Assembly: GCA_934476085.1 (NCBI GenBank)
Contig: CAKSNE010000004.1
Span: 1 to 64,000 of the forward strand
Origin: an uncultured Eubacteriales bacterium
Lineage (GTDB): Bacteria; Bacillota; Clostridia; Oscillospirales; Acutalibacteraceae
Direction: 5' to 3'
DNA length: 64,000 nucleotides
The notes beneath the pieces were generated by a model. The model was not told the origin of the DNA and made no database searches. It saw only the letters and a program-made list of their open reading frames with translations. Each line of letters starts with the position of its first letter. Position 1 is the first letter of the stretch. Shown here piece after piece: positions 52,882-62,398 of this stretch. The translations under genes were made by a program, and so were the position numbers.

Positions 52882-54291
52882 TTAAATCTTTTTCCAAACA
52901 ACGCCTTCACGAGTATCCTTAATTTCAATACCCATATTTAAAAGTTCATCTCTGATTTTATCAGCGAGTGCAAAGTTTCTCTCTTTTTTAGCCGCTTTAC
53001 GCTCTTCAATTTTTTCTTCAATTGTTTTAACTAATTCTTCATCAACATCATTTGAATTATCAAGCTCTTTTGATTTTTTCACAAGGTCTAAAGATAAAAC
53101 CTTATCAAAATCATTAACTAAATAAAGCTTTGTTGCGTCAGAAATATCTGCTTTTAAAACATCATAAAGTGCAGTAATGCCGAGCGAAGTATTAATATCA
53201 TTATCAAGTGCTTCTCTGAATTTTTCTTGATAAGGTTTTGCTTCTTCTAAATTAGGTTCGCCGTCTTTTAAAGTTGCCACTTTTGCAAGTAATTTTTTAT
53301 AAGCAACCGCCGCATTATCCATTCCCTCATAAGAGAAAACAAGCGATTTTCTATAATGTGACTGCAAGCAGAAGAAACGATAAACTAATGGGTCATAACC
53401 CTTTTCTTCTAAAAGCGAAACTGTTAAAAACTCGCCTTTTGATTTTGACATTTTGCCCGAATTAGTGTTAAGATGCAAAACATGGAACCAATAATTACAC
53501 CATTTATGTCCAAGATAAGCTTCTGACTGTGCAATTTCGTTAGTATGGTGTGGGAAAGCGTTATCAATACCGCCGCAATGAATATCAAGGTGTTCGCCTG
53601 AATTTTTAATTGAAATTGCCGAACACTCAATATGCCAGCCAGGGTAACCGACACCCCAAGGGCTGTCCCATTTAAGCTCTTGATCATCAAATTTTGATTT
53701 TGTAAACCAAAGAACAAAGTCTGTTTTATTGCGTTTGTTAGTATCTTCAAAAACGCCATCACGAACGCCTACTGCCAAATCTTCAGCGTCATATTTATTA
53801 AAAACATAATATTCATCAAGTTTTGAAGTATCAAAATAAATGTTTCCGCCTGCCTCGTAAGCGTAGCCTTTTTCAATCAAAACTTTAATCATTTTGATAA
53901 ATTCATCAATACAGCTTGTAGCAGGTTCAACAACTTCAGGACGCTTAATATTTAATTTTTCGCAATCAGCGAAGAACGCATCGGTATAAAACTTTGCAAT
54001 TTCCATAACCGATTTATGCTCACGCTTTGCACCTTTTAACATTTTATCTTCGCCTGTATCGGCGTCGCTTGACAAGTGACCGACATCGGTAATATTCATA
54101 ATTCTTTTTACATCATAACCGATATAACGAAGATATTTATCTAAAATATCTTCCATAATATATGTGCGAAGATTACCGATATGAGCGAAGTGATAAACGG
54201 TAGGTCCGCAAGTATACATTGAAACCTTACCTTCTTCAAAAGGCCTAAACTCTTCTTTTTTTCTGGTTGCTGTATTATATAACGAAAGCAT
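52882..54291 (-). CDS. cysS: Cysteine--tRNA ligase
   Basis: Charges tRNA-Cys. The 469 residues show the class I motifs: HIGH-type 'FAHIGN' after zinc-ligand 'YTCGPTVYH', the zinc residues in 'WHIECSAI' with 'HHTNEIAQSEA', and 'GKMSKSKGEF' (KMSKS). It follows cysE by 25 bp and is under the same Cys T-box. Its last eight codons and stop are repeated at 52289-52314, showing that a segment was inserted at the 3' end while keeping the coding end intact. Confidence 0.97.
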   Translation of the reverse strand: MLSLYNTATRKKEEFRPFEEGKVSMYTCGPTVYHFAHIGNLRTYIMEDILDKYLRYIGYDVKRIMNITDVGHLSSDADTGEDKMLKGAKREHKSVMEIAKFYTDAFFADCEKLNIKRPEVVEPATSCIDEFIKMIKVLIEKGYAYEAGGNIYFDTSKLDEYYVFNKYDAEDLAVGVRDGVFEDTNKRNKTDFVLWFTKSKFDDQELKWDSPWGVGYPGWHIECSAISIKNSGEHLDIHCGGIDNAFPHHTNEIAQSEAYLGHKWCNYWFHVLHLNTNSGKMSKSKGEFLTVSLLEEKGYDPLVYRFFCLQSHYRKSLVFSYEGMDNAAVAYKKLLAKVATLKDGEPNLEEAKPYQEKFREALDNDINTSLGITALYDVLKADISDATKLYLVNDFDKVLSLDLVKKSKELDNSNDVDEELVKTIEEKIEERKAAKKERNFALADKIRDELLNMGIEIKDTREGVVWKKI

Positions 54292-54316
54292 TTATTTTTA
54301 CTCCTTTAAACTAAAT

Positions 54317-54946
54317 TTATTTGTTTTTGAGTTGTTTATTTAATTTTTCAATTTGACACTCTAACTCGCAGATTTTTTGAGCAACAGGGTCTGAAAAATG
54401 AATTTGGTCAAGGTCGCATTTTTTGCGTTCGCCTTTGATTTTCACAACTCTTGCCGGAACACCTACTGCGGTACAATCTGGCGGAATTTCAGATAACACA
54501 ACCGCACCTGCGGCAATTTTAGTATTATCACCGACTTTAAAAGGTCCTAAAACTTTAGCACCCGCACCAATCATAACATTATTACCGATAGTAGGGTGAC
54601 GTTTTCCCGTATCTTTACCTGTACCGCCGAGTGTTACACCCTGATAAATTGTAACATCATCACCGATAACGGTAGTTTCGCCGATAACAACACCTGTACC
54701 ATGGTCAATAAAAAATCTTCTGCCGATTTGAGCTGCCGGATGAATTTCAATACCTGTTTTTCTAACACATCGCTGTGAAATCCAACGGGCAATAAAATAA
54801 TGCTTATGTCTGTAAAAGAAATTAGCTCTTCTATGCATACGAATAGCTTTCATTCCAGGATAAAGCAATAATATTTGCAAAGAAGAAGTGGCAGCAGGGT
54901 CATTAGCCTTTACTGTTGCGATATCCTCTTTAATTCTATCAAACAT
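54317..54946 (-). CDS. cysE: Serine O-acetyltransferase
   Basis: Makes O-acetylserine, the precursor of cysteine. The ATG at 54946 (MFDRIKEDIATVKANDPAA) has GGGAG upstream and gives 209 residues; a longer frame to 55078 reads through the T-box terminator and is rejected. Left-handed hexapeptide repeats appear in 'IHPAAQIGRRFFIDHGTGVV' and 'HPTIGNNVMIGAGAKVLGPF'. The catalytic His-Asp part is 'FIDHGTG'. The cysE-cysS pair behind a Cys T-box occurs in several Firmicutes. Confidence 0.96.
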   Translation of the reverse strand: MFDRIKEDIATVKANDPAATSSLQILLLYPGMKAIRMHRRANFFYRHKHYFIARWISQRCVRKTGIEIHPAAQIGRRFFIDHGTGVVIGETTVIGDDVTIYQGVTLGGTGKDTGKRHPTIGNNVMIGAGAKVLGPFKVGDNTKIAAGAVVLSEIPPDCTAVGVPARVVKIKGERKKCDLDQIHFSDPVAQKICELECQIEKLNKQLKNK

Positions 54947-54969
54947 TGATAAAACTCCCTTTCTATAAA

Positions 54970-55195
54970 CAAAAAACCGTTGTGCTAATAGCACAACGGA
55001 GGTAAATTTAAAATAATCTACGGTTCCACTCCTGATTTCAGAACTTATCATACCCTTTAACGCCGGCGAAGCGAACAACGATACTAAGCTTTCCCGTTGT
55101 CAACAATGACGGTGCACTTCAAATATAAATAAAATATGTTGCTTTCAGCCAATGACAAACACTCTCTAAAAATTTATTTTATATTTTACTCTACC
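54970..55195 (-). promoter_or_regulatory. Cysteine T-box leader of cysE-cysS
   Basis: On the minus strand the T-box bulge is AGGAGTGGAACCG (55021-55033), a variant of the usual GGGTGGAACCGCG. The terminator is CCGTTGTGC-TATTA-GCACAACGG followed by T6 (54971-54999). Stem I starts with AGAGAGTG and shows GAAGTGCACC with TGC, a Cys codon, as probable specifier (55114-55116). Uncharged tRNA-Cys would stabilise the antiterminator and turn the operon on. Stem I pairing was judged by eye. Confidence 0.88.
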
Positions 55196-55197
55196 GC

Positions 55198-55203
55198 ATT
55201 ATA
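55198..55203 (-). promoter_or_regulatory. -10 box of the cysE-cysS T-box transcript
   Basis: A perfect TATAAT on the minus strand just before the T-box. The sequence at the -35 distance (AATTAA) is a poor match, so the promoter strength is uncertain. Confidence 0.5.
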
Positions 55204-55252
55204 GTCTTTTAAATATTAAGTTAATTATATCACAAATATTCAAAAAAGTAAA

Positions 55253-55834
55253 CTATTTATTTGAATTTATATAATCCTTGTTTTCTACAATATATGTTAT
55301 ACCGGCGATAAATGTTAAAATAGCCGAGATCCATAAAAGTGCAGAACAGACTATTTCAAAAACAAATGCTACAGTAGCAGACAAACTAATCGCTTCGTCT
55401 ATGAAGCATAAAAACAATGTAACGCAAATCGCAACCATTTGCATAACAGTTTTTGACTTGCCCCACATATTTGCCGCAACAACTTTTCCGTTATCAACCG
55501 CTGCAAGTCTTACCGACATAACAACAAATTCACGCAATAAAACAATAAAAGCAACCCAAACAATGCCATAACCGATTTTAAGAAAAGTGAAGCCCAAAAA
55601 AGCGGCAGTTGTAATCATTTTATCAGCAATCGGGTCTAAAAATTTGCCAAAATCAGTAACTAACCCTTGTTCTCTTGCAATTTTGCCATCGAAGTAATCG
55701 GTAATTGAAGCAAGTGCAAAAACAACAAGCGAAACTAAATAGTGAAAAGGAAAATCTATCATTAACACTATCATAAAAACGGGTGCTAAAATAAATCTAA
55801 TCAAGGTTAATTTGTTAGGTAAATTTAATTTCAT
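55253..55834 (-). CDS. pgsA: CDP-diacylglycerol--glycerol-3-phosphate 3-phosphatidyltransferase
   Basis: Commits CDP-diacylglycerol to phosphatidylglycerol synthesis. The 193 residues have four to six membrane segments and the CDP-alcohol transferase motif D-x2-DG-x2-AR-x8-G-x3-D-x3-D in 'DYFDGKIAREQGLVTDFGKF' with the following 'LDPIAD'. Its start overlaps the rimO stop by one base (TAATG). The rimO-pgsA order is common in Firmicutes. Confidence 0.96.
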   Translation of the reverse strand: MKLNLPNKLTLIRFILAPVFMIVLMIDFPFHYLVSLVVFALASITDYFDGKIAREQGLVTDFGKFLDPIADKMITTAAFLGFTFLKIGYGIVWVAFIVLLREFVVMSVRLAAVDNGKVVAANMWGKSKTVMQMVAICVTLFLCFIDEAISLSATVAFVFEIVCSALLWISAILTFIAGITYIVENKDYINSNK

Positions 55835-57156
55835 TAGATTTCTTCTCCTAATAGGTCATAATCAATTCTATCATAAATTTTAAGCGGCAAAATTTCGCCT
55901 GGCTCGTGAGAGTTTTCAGAAGTAAAGAAAACTTTTCCGTCAATATCAGGTGCGTCCATTTTACTTCTGCCGTAATAACATTTATTCATTCGGTCATAGC
56001 CTTCAACCAAGACATCAAGCGTTTCACCGATGTGACCTTCGGCTAAATCATCGTTTACAACAGACTGCTCGGTCATAAGCACTTCTAGGCGACGGCTTTT
56101 TACATCATCGTCAATCTGGTCTTCAAATTCTGCCGCCGGAGTACCCTCTTCAGCAGAATAAGCAAATGCACCCATTCTTGAAAATTTAGAATTTTTAACA
56201 AACACGGCTAAACGCTCAAAATCTTCTTCAGTTTCACCTGGGAAACCTACGATAAATGTTGTTCTTATAGTAATATCAGGAATTTCATCACGAAGCTTTT
56301 TAATCAAATCTTCAAGCATTTTGCTATCGCCCGAACGATTCATTCGTTTTAAAATTTTATCGCTTGCGTGTTGCATCGGAATATCAAGATAATGCAAAAC
56401 TTTATCATTTCGTTTAATTGATGAAATTAATTCATCGGTAATTTTATCTGGATATGTATATAAAATTCTAATCCATTCAATGCCGTCAATTTTTTGAAGC
56501 TCATCAAGCAATTGAGGCAATTTATACTCGCCATATAAATCTTCGCCGTAACGGGTGGTGTCTTGAGCGATAAGGATAATCTCCTTTGCACCGTTTTCAG
56601 CCAAGTTTTTAGCCTCGGCAATAATATTTTCCATTTCTCTCGAACGGAATTTACCCCTAATCATAGGAATAGCACAATAAGTACATTTATTGTCACAACC
56701 GTCCGCGATACGAAGATAAGCGGTGTATGATGGAGAAGTCAAAAGTCTGTCGCCGTTCATCATAAGATTTTCTCTGTCGGAAAACGGACTATAAGGACAT
56801 CCGCCGAGTGCTTTTGAAACAATATCGCAAATATTTTTATTTTCGCCGATACCTACAACAGCGTCAACTTCAGGCAACTCTTTTAAAATTTCATCTCTGT
56901 ATCTTTGAGCCATACAACCGGTAACGATAATCGCCTTTAAAGAACCGTTTTTCTTTAATTCTCCAAGCTCAATAATGTTATCAATTGCCTCTTGTTTTGC
57001 ATCGGCAATAAAACCGCAGGTATTTACAATTATAGCCTGAGCTTCGTTTTCATCAGCAGTAATTTCATAACCGCCTTCTTGTAAAAGTGACAACATTATT
57101 TCAGCGTCAACCTGATTTTTAGGGCATCCAAGCGATACCATTCCGATTTTTACCAT
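55834..57156 (-). CDS. rimO: Ribosomal protein S12 methylthiotransferase RimO
   Basis: Radical SAM enzyme that adds a methylthio group to Asp of ribosomal protein S12. The 440 residues have the N-terminal UPF0004 domain with 'SLGCPKNQVDAEIML' and two further cysteines ('VNTCGFI', 'VTGCMAQRY'), the radical SAM motif 'GCDNKCTYCAIP' and a C-terminal TRAM domain. 'SLGCPKNxVD' and 'IPMQHASDKILKRM' separate it from MiaB. Confidence 0.96.
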   Translation of the reverse strand: MVKIGMVSLGCPKNQVDAEIMLSLLQEGGYEITADENEAQAIIVNTCGFIADAKQEAIDNIIELGELKKNGSLKAIIVTGCMAQRYRDEILKELPEVDAVVGIGENKNICDIVSKALGGCPYSPFSDRENLMMNGDRLLTSPSYTAYLRIADGCDNKCTYCAIPMIRGKFRSREMENIIAEAKNLAENGAKEIILIAQDTTRYGEDLYGEYKLPQLLDELQKIDGIEWIRILYTYPDKITDELISSIKRNDKVLHYLDIPMQHASDKILKRMNRSGDSKMLEDLIKKLRDEIPDITIRTTFIVGFPGETEEDFERLAVFVKNSKFSRMGAFAYSAEEGTPAAEFEDQIDDDVKSRRLEVLMTEQSVVNDDLAEGHIGETLDVLVEGYDRMNKCYYGRSKMDAPDIDGKVFFTSENSHEPGEILPLKIYDRIDYDLLGEEI

Positions 57157-57180
57157 ACTTTATAATCTCTCCAACTGTCT

Positions 57181-57804
57181 TTATAAATAATCTCTTTCGT
57201 TCTCAATTTCGGCTATTGCTTTTTTTACAATATCATAAGAATAGCCCTTTCTTGCGAGTGCCGCAATCATTCTACGGTTAATCTTTTCATCATTATCAAA
57301 CCCGCAGTACTTACTCTCTATAATCTCTTTTGCAGTTTCAACATCACTGTCATTATCACAAAATTCAGCCGAAACTTCTTCTGCAATTTCTCTTGAAACA
57401 CCTTTTAATAGTAACTCTGTAACAATCGCACGGCGACCCAGTTTTCTATTTGCCTTTAAATTATATGCAAAGTTATAGGCAAAACGTTCATCATCAATAA
57501 CAGACGACTCACTCAAAAGCTCAACTGCATCATTTACTGCATCAATATCAAAGCCGTCTTTTTTTAATCGCAAAATCATTTCTTTTTTAGAATAATCTCT
57601 GCGGGAAACTAACCACATAGCCTTTGAAGTTGCTCTTGTACATTCAGACTCATATCTTAATTTTGCAACGCTTTCATCATCAAAATTTTGTCCGATTTTA
57701 AGACCGTTTTTTACAACGGTATCTTTATCTAAAAAAACGCTTTCATCATCAAAAACAACTTCAAACTGATGCTTTTTAGCCTGTTTAATAGCAGTAATAA
57801 TCAT
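57181..57804 (-). CDS. recX: Regulatory protein RecX
   Basis: Binds RecA filaments and limits recombination. The 207 residues are helix-rich with three repeat units of the RecX fold: 'LVSRRDYSKKEMILRLKKDG', 'ERFAYNFAYNLKANRKLGRR' and 'INRRMIAALARKGYSYDIVK'. It overlaps recA by one base, in the standard recA-recX order. Confidence 0.93.
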   Translation of the reverse strand: MIITAIKQAKKHQFEVVFDDESVFLDKDTVVKNGLKIGQNFDDESVAKLRYESECTRATSKAMWLVSRRDYSKKEMILRLKKDGFDIDAVNDAVELLSESSVIDDERFAYNFAYNLKANRKLGRRAIVTELLLKGVSREIAEEVSAEFCDNDSDVETAKEIIESKYCGFDNDEKINRRMIAALARKGYSYDIVKKAIAEIENERDYL

Positions 57805-58952
57805 TAATCTTCGACTGCAATATCAATATCAATGTCAGCGGCTTTTTGTGCTACCGGTGCTTCAGGCTCCGATTCCATAGTAGGCTCTTCAAGACCTGAA
57901 AGTTTTGCTTTTTTAAGTTTTGGTTTTTTAGAACCGAAAAGCTCATCTCTATGTTCTTTAATCTTTTCTTCAATTTCAGCCATAAGTTCAGGGTGTTCGC
58001 TCAAATAAATCTTAACATTTTCTCTGCCCTGACCGATTTTTTCGCCGTTATAAGAGAACCAAGCGCCTGCTTTTTGAATAACATTACAATCAACACCGAG
58101 GTCAACAATTTCGCCCTCTTTTGAAATGCCTTCGCCGTACATAATATCAAACTCAGCCTCTTTAAAAGGAGGAGCTACTTTATTTTTAACGATTTTAGCT
58201 TTAGTTCTTGAGCCGACAAATTCATTTTGAACTTTTAATTTTTCTGCTCTTCTGATTTCAATTCTAACTGAAGAATAGAATTTAAGAGCACGACCACCTG
58301 TTGTTACTTCAGGGTTACCGTAAACAACACCGACTTTTTCACGAAGCTGATTGATAAAGATAACTGCACAATTTGATTTTGCAATACAAGCGGTAAGTTT
58401 TCTTAATGCCTGTGACATCAAACGAGCCTGCAAACCAACGTGGCTGTCACCCATAAGACCATCAATTTCAGCCTTTGGAACAAGTGCTGCAACAGAGTCA
58501 ACTACAACAATATCAATCGCATTTGAACGAACTAGTGCTTCACAAATTTCGAGTGCCTGCTCACCGGTATCAGGTTGTGAAACAAGCAAAGAATCAATAT
58601 CAACACCTAAAGCCTGTGCATAATCAGGATCAAGTGCATGCTCAACATCAATAAATGCAGCCTCACCGCCATTTTTCTGAGCTTCTGCTACTGCATGAAG
58701 TGCAATTGTAGTTTTACCCGAGCTTTCAGGACCGTAAATTTCAATAATTCTTCCTTTTGGAATACCGCCTATTCCGAGTGCCATATCAAGTGCAACAGAA
58801 CCGGTTGAAATAGCTTCAACATTCATACTTGTGGTATCGCCGAGTTTCATAACCGCACCTTTACCATAAGCTTTTTCAATTTGTGCTAAAGCTTCTTGCA
58901 ACGCTTTTTGTTTTGGATCTAACTTTTCTTTTGAAGTAGTTTTACCTGCCAT
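57804..58952 (-). CDS. recA: Recombinase RecA
   Basis: Homologous recombination and SOS co-protease. The 382 residues have Walker A 'GPESSGKTT' (about 74-82), '[19 protein letters not shown]' and the DNA-binding loop '[10 protein letters not shown]'. The acidic, Pro/Ala-rich tail of about 45 residues is longer than usual. It sits between prmC and recX without an SOS box I can recognise upstream. Confidence 0.98.
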   Translation of the reverse strand: MAGKTTSKEKLDPKQKALQEALAQIEKAYGKGAVMKLGDTTSMNVEAISTGSVALDMALGIGGIPKGRIIEIYGPESSGKTTIALHAVAEAQKNGGEAAFIDVEHALDPDYAQALGVDIDSLLVSQPDTGEQALEICEALVRSNAIDIVVVDSVAALVPKAEIDGLMGDSHVGLQARLMSQALRKLTACIAKSNCAVIFINQLREKVGVVYGNPEVTTGGRALKFYSSVRIEIRRAEKLKVQNEFVGSRTKAKIVKNKVAPPFKEAEFDIMYGEGISKEGEIVDLGVDCNVIQKAGAWFSYNGEKIGQGRENVKIYLSEHPELMAEIEEKIKEHRDELFGSKKPKLKKAKLSGLEEPTMESEPEAPVAQKAADIDIDIAVED

Positions 58953-58968
58953 TTTTATATTTCTCCTT

Positions 58969-59784
58969 TTATTTTTTCGCTTTAATTACTCTAGTATTTC
59001 CACCGAAATCTTTTATAGCTTCGATTTCAGAATAGTTACAATTTTTTAAAATAGAAATAATATCTTCTTTCATTTTATACCCTATCTCAAAAATAAGGGT
59101 TAATTTTTTATTAATTTTAAAATTATCAGATATCTTTTTATAAAATTTTAATCCGTTATCATCAGCAAAAAGTGCTGTTTCAGGCTCTGATAATACTTCT
59201 TTTGATAAATCTTTACGCTCGCTTTCGGCAATATAAGGCGGATTAGACACCACCAAATCATAATCGCCTACAAATTCTAATGCGTCAGCTTTAATAGGTG
59301 TTACATTACAAGCATTATTATGCTTAATGTTTTTAACCAAATAACTGTAAGCGTCATCATAAAATTCCACTGCGTCAACTGCTGCGTCAGTACGCTCTTT
59401 TGCAATAGCCACCGCAATAGCACCGCTGCCCGAACACAAATCAAGCACTTTAGGATTTTTAATATCTTTAATGCTTTCAAGTGCTTCATCAACCAAAATT
59501 TCAGTATCATCTCTGGGGACTAAAACACCTTCGCCGACAAAAAATTCATAAGAATAAAACTCACAAACGCCTAAAACATAATAAATAGGCAAACCGCTGT
59601 TTCGCTTTTCTGCTAGACAAAAGCATTTTTTTATAATGCTTTCATCAGCAGGTTTTTGTCGCAAAGTAATAAACCCTGTATTATCGGTTTTTAATGCTGA
59701 TAATACAATTTGTTTTGCTTCAAAATCAGCATTTTCATTATCGAGTTTTTTCTCGATTTCTTTTACTAATTCAAAATAGGTCAT
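58969..59784 (-). CDS. prmC: Release factor glutamine methyltransferase PrmC
   Basis: Methylates the GGQ glutamine of peptide release factors. The 271 residues include the SAM-binding '[18 protein letters not shown]' (about 114-131) and the substrate motif '[12 protein letters not shown]'. The start overlaps the DUF1385 stop by four bases (ATGA). No prfA is beside it; the DUF1385-prmC pair is common in Clostridia. Confidence 0.95.
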   Translation of the reverse strand: MTYFELVKEIEKKLDNENADFEAKQIVLSALKTDNTGFITLRQKPADESIIKKCFCLAEKRNSGLPIYYVLGVCEFYSYEFFVGEGVLVPRDDTEILVDEALESIKDIKNPKVLDLCSGSGAIAVAIAKERTDAAVDAVEFYDDAYSYLVKNIKHNNACNVTPIKADALEFVGDYDLVVSNPPYIAESERKDLSKEVLSEPETALFADDNGLKFYKKISDNFKINKKLTLIFEIGYKMKEDIISILKNCNYSEIEAIKDFGGNTRVIKAKK

Positions 59785-60860
59785 ATTTTGTCAAGGTCAG
59801 GATCTGACGGAATAACTTCTTCGATTGATTTAATAGCAACCTCAATCATTTCATCATCAGGTTCTTTTGTTGTAAGACGCTGTACCCAAAGTCCAGGTGT
59901 CGCAATAATTTTTGTAACCAAATTATCATGGCGACCGCAAAACTTAATTAATTCGTAACCTACGCCGCAGAAAAGCGGAACAAGTAATATTTTAATAGCA
60001 ACCCAAAGTGCAGTTAACTTTGTTACAGAAGGTGCTACAAGTACAATTATTGTTGAAAAAATAATGCCGACCGCAATCATTAAAAACATAAACGAAGTAC
60101 CGCAACGCGGATGAAAACGAATTTGTTTTCTAACATTTTCAACAGTAAGCGGCAATCCTTTTTCATAACAAAAAATTGTTTTATGCTCTGCACCATGATA
60201 TTTAAACAGTTTTTTTATTTCAGATGTTTGCGAAACCACAACTATATAGCCGATAAATATTGCAATTTTCATTAATCCTTCTAAAAACGGACGCCAATTT
60301 TGCAAAATGCCGTCTTTAATTGTTTCACCTGTTACCGCAACGTTAGGAGTAACCGCAGAATCAAGCAAATTAAACAAAAGAGATGGGATATACATAAACA
60401 ATAGTACCGCAAGAGCAACGCCTAAAACTGTGCCAACACCCATAACCGCAGTCATAACACCTTGCGACAATTTATTAGGTTTTTCATCTTCTTTTGCTTT
60501 TAATTCTTCATAAGAAATGCCTTTTTTCTCAGCTTTTTTACGAAGTTTTTTCTCTTTTTTAGCCGCTTCTTCTTCCTCTTCCAGTTCAGTCATACCCGAT
60601 AGATCAGCCGAACGCATAAGAGTTTTAGAACCAACATATAAAGTGATTGCAAATTGAATTATTCCCCTGATTACAGGAATACGGCAAAATGAATATTTTT
60701 TTGCCGGATTAGGAAAGTTTACATCTTCAACCGCAATAGATTTATCAGGAGTTCTAACCGCCAAAACAGTACGCTCAGGACCTTTCATCATAATACCTTC
60801 AATTACTGCCTGACCGCCTATTGAAGTTTTTTTACAAACCTCACAATTATCTTTGCTCAT
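59781..60860 (-). CDS. DUF1385 membrane protein
   Basis: A 359-residue membrane protein of unknown function often found next to prmC. It begins with 'TSIGGQAVIEGIMMKGPERT', has five or so membrane segments from about 155 on, and shows the conserved 'KYHGAEHKTIFCYEKGLPL' (about 224-242) and 'RFHPRCGTSFMFLMI'. A charged loop rich in Glu and Lys (about 95-130) separates the halves. Conserved His and Cys suggest a metal site, which is inference. Confidence 0.9.
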   Translation of the reverse strand: MSKDNCEVCKKTSIGGQAVIEGIMMKGPERTVLAVRTPDKSIAVEDVNFPNPAKKYSFCRIPVIRGIIQFAITLYVGSKTLMRSADLSGMTELEEEEEAAKKEKKLRKKAEKKGISYEELKAKEDEKPNKLSQGVMTAVMGVGTVLGVALAVLLFMYIPSLLFNLLDSAVTPNVAVTGETIKDGILQNWRPFLEGLMKIAIFIGYIVVVSQTSEIKKLFKYHGAEHKTIFCYEKGLPLTVENVRKQIRFHPRCGTSFMFLMIAVGIIFSTIIVLVAPSVTKLTALWVAIKILLVPLFCGVGYELIKFCGRHDNLVTKIIATPGLWVQRLTTKEPDDEMIEVAIKSIEEVIPSDPDLDKI

Positions 60861-60877
60861 TTATTTTTCCTTTCGTT

Positions 60878-62356
60878 TTATTGAATTTTATCAATTTCAG
60901 CGGTATCTTGCTTTTGTTCACTCTTAATAAACGGCAAACAAATAGTAACAGTAGTACCTGCACCTTCTTTTGAGTCAACCATCAAAATACCATCATGTTG
61001 TTTAATTATTTCATCCGCAATCGCAAGTCCGATACCCGAACCACGAACTGTATTATTAGCTTTATAAAATTTTTCTTTAACTTTTGATAGGTCTTCTACT
61101 GCAATACCGCAACCCATATCAACAATTTTAACCTGAACATAAATATCATATTGCGAAACTTCAACAACAACCGTTCCGCTGTCGCCCGAATACTTAATAG
61201 CATTATCAATAATGTTGATAAACACTTGTTTAAGTCTTGCAGGGTCAGCCATAACCGGCGGCAACTGTTCAGGAGCAACAAATTCAAGATCAAGACCTTT
61301 TTTCTTTGCTTCAGCCTGATACATAAGAACTGCTTCACCGATCTCTGCTAAAACATCAACTTTTTCTTTTCTGATTTGAAGTCTGCCCGACTGCATTCTT
61401 GAAAAATCAAGCAAATCTTCAACAAGACCTGATAATCTGTGAACTTCGCCGTTAATAACATCAACGCCCTTTTGCACAAGTTCATTATCAACACCGACCG
61501 AAGACTTAACTGTTTCAGACCAGCCTTGAATAACGGTAAGCGGAGTACGAAGCTCATGAGAAACGCTTGAGATAAAATCGTTTTTCAATTTTTCGGTGCT
61601 TTCAAGTTCCGACGCCATATAGTTAATAGTATCACAAAGCTTTCCTATTTCATCAGCGTCATTGACAGGTAATCTATCGCTAAAATTACCATTTGCTATT
61701 CTGAAAGCAGTATTGGTAATAGCACCGATAGGCTCTAGAATTGATTTTAAGAAAAGTAATCCCGAAACTACCGTTATTACTATAATCAACAAACCGATTA
61801 CAATTAAAATAATTGTATTAAATAAAATAGTACGCTCGATTTTTTGAAGTGAAACAACAAAGCGAATTGCACCGATTCTTACACCGTTTGATTTAGGCAT
61901 AAGTTTGGTTTTTGCCATAATCTTTTCATCATTGGCATTTTTGCCGATAAATTCACCGGTAGGACTGTCATTTCTAAAAGCATTGGTATAATCGGTATAA
62001 ACATCGTCGGGATTAATATAACCCTTTGAAGAAATAAAAGCTTTACCGTCACAATTAATAAACTGAACTTCAACTATATTTTTATCTGTATAAGAATTTA
62101 TAAATTCTTTAGCAGCAAGTTCAAATTCAGAATTTGTACTAGAAGCCTTTTCATTCATAAATTCTATACAAGAATTTATTCTTGAATCAATATTATCACT
62201 AACATAATTATAATAATAATTTCTGACAAAAACAGCTAAAATTATTTCAACAATAACAACTATCAAAAGGACAACGCCGATAATATCTAAAAGCCAACGC
62301 TTTTTTAGACCTTTTACTTGCAGGTCAGTAGGATTTATATTAATATCATATTTCAT
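60878..62356 (-). CDS. Membrane sensor histidine kinase
   Basis: A 492-residue two-component sensor. Two membrane segments (about 22-48 and 185-208) flank an extracellular sensor domain, followed by HAMP (about 205-260). HisKA has the phosphorylated His in 'SVSHELRTPLTVIQGW', and the ATPase part has 'NIIDNAIKYSG', 'DMGCGIAVED' and 'GSGIGLAIADEII'. It follows the response regulator by about 40 bp. The signal is unknown; its shape is close to PhoR/ResE-type kinases. Confidence 0.95.
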   Translation of the reverse strand: MKYDININPTDLQVKGLKKRWLLDIIGVVLLIVVIVEIILAVFVRNYYYNYVSDNIDSRINSCIEFMNEKASSTNSEFELAAKEFINSYTDKNIVEVQFINCDGKAFISSKGYINPDDVYTDYTNAFRNDSPTGEFIGKNANDEKIMAKTKLMPKSNGVRIGAIRFVVSLQKIERTILFNTIILIVIGLLIIVITVVSGLLFLKSILEPIGAITNTAFRIANGNFSDRLPVNDADEIGKLCDTINYMASELESTEKLKNDFISSVSHELRTPLTVIQGWSETVKSSVGVDNELVQKGVDVINGEVHRLSGLVEDLLDFSRMQSGRLQIRKEKVDVLAEIGEAVLMYQAEAKKKGLDLEFVAPEQLPPVMADPARLKQVFINIIDNAIKYSGDSGTVVVEVSQYDIYVQVKIVDMGCGIAVEDLSKVKEKFYKANNTVRGSGIGLAIADEIIKQHDGILMVDSKEGAGTTVTICLPFIKSEQKQDTAEIDKIQ

Positions 62357-62398
62357 AAAATCGGCATCTCCTTTCTTTGAAAAATTTTTTATAAATTA

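Noticed and set aside
54947..55078. A 44-residue N-terminal extension of CysE
   Set aside because: It would be encoded by the T-box terminator and antiterminator region; the ATG at 54946 has a good ribosome-binding site and gives the normal family start.
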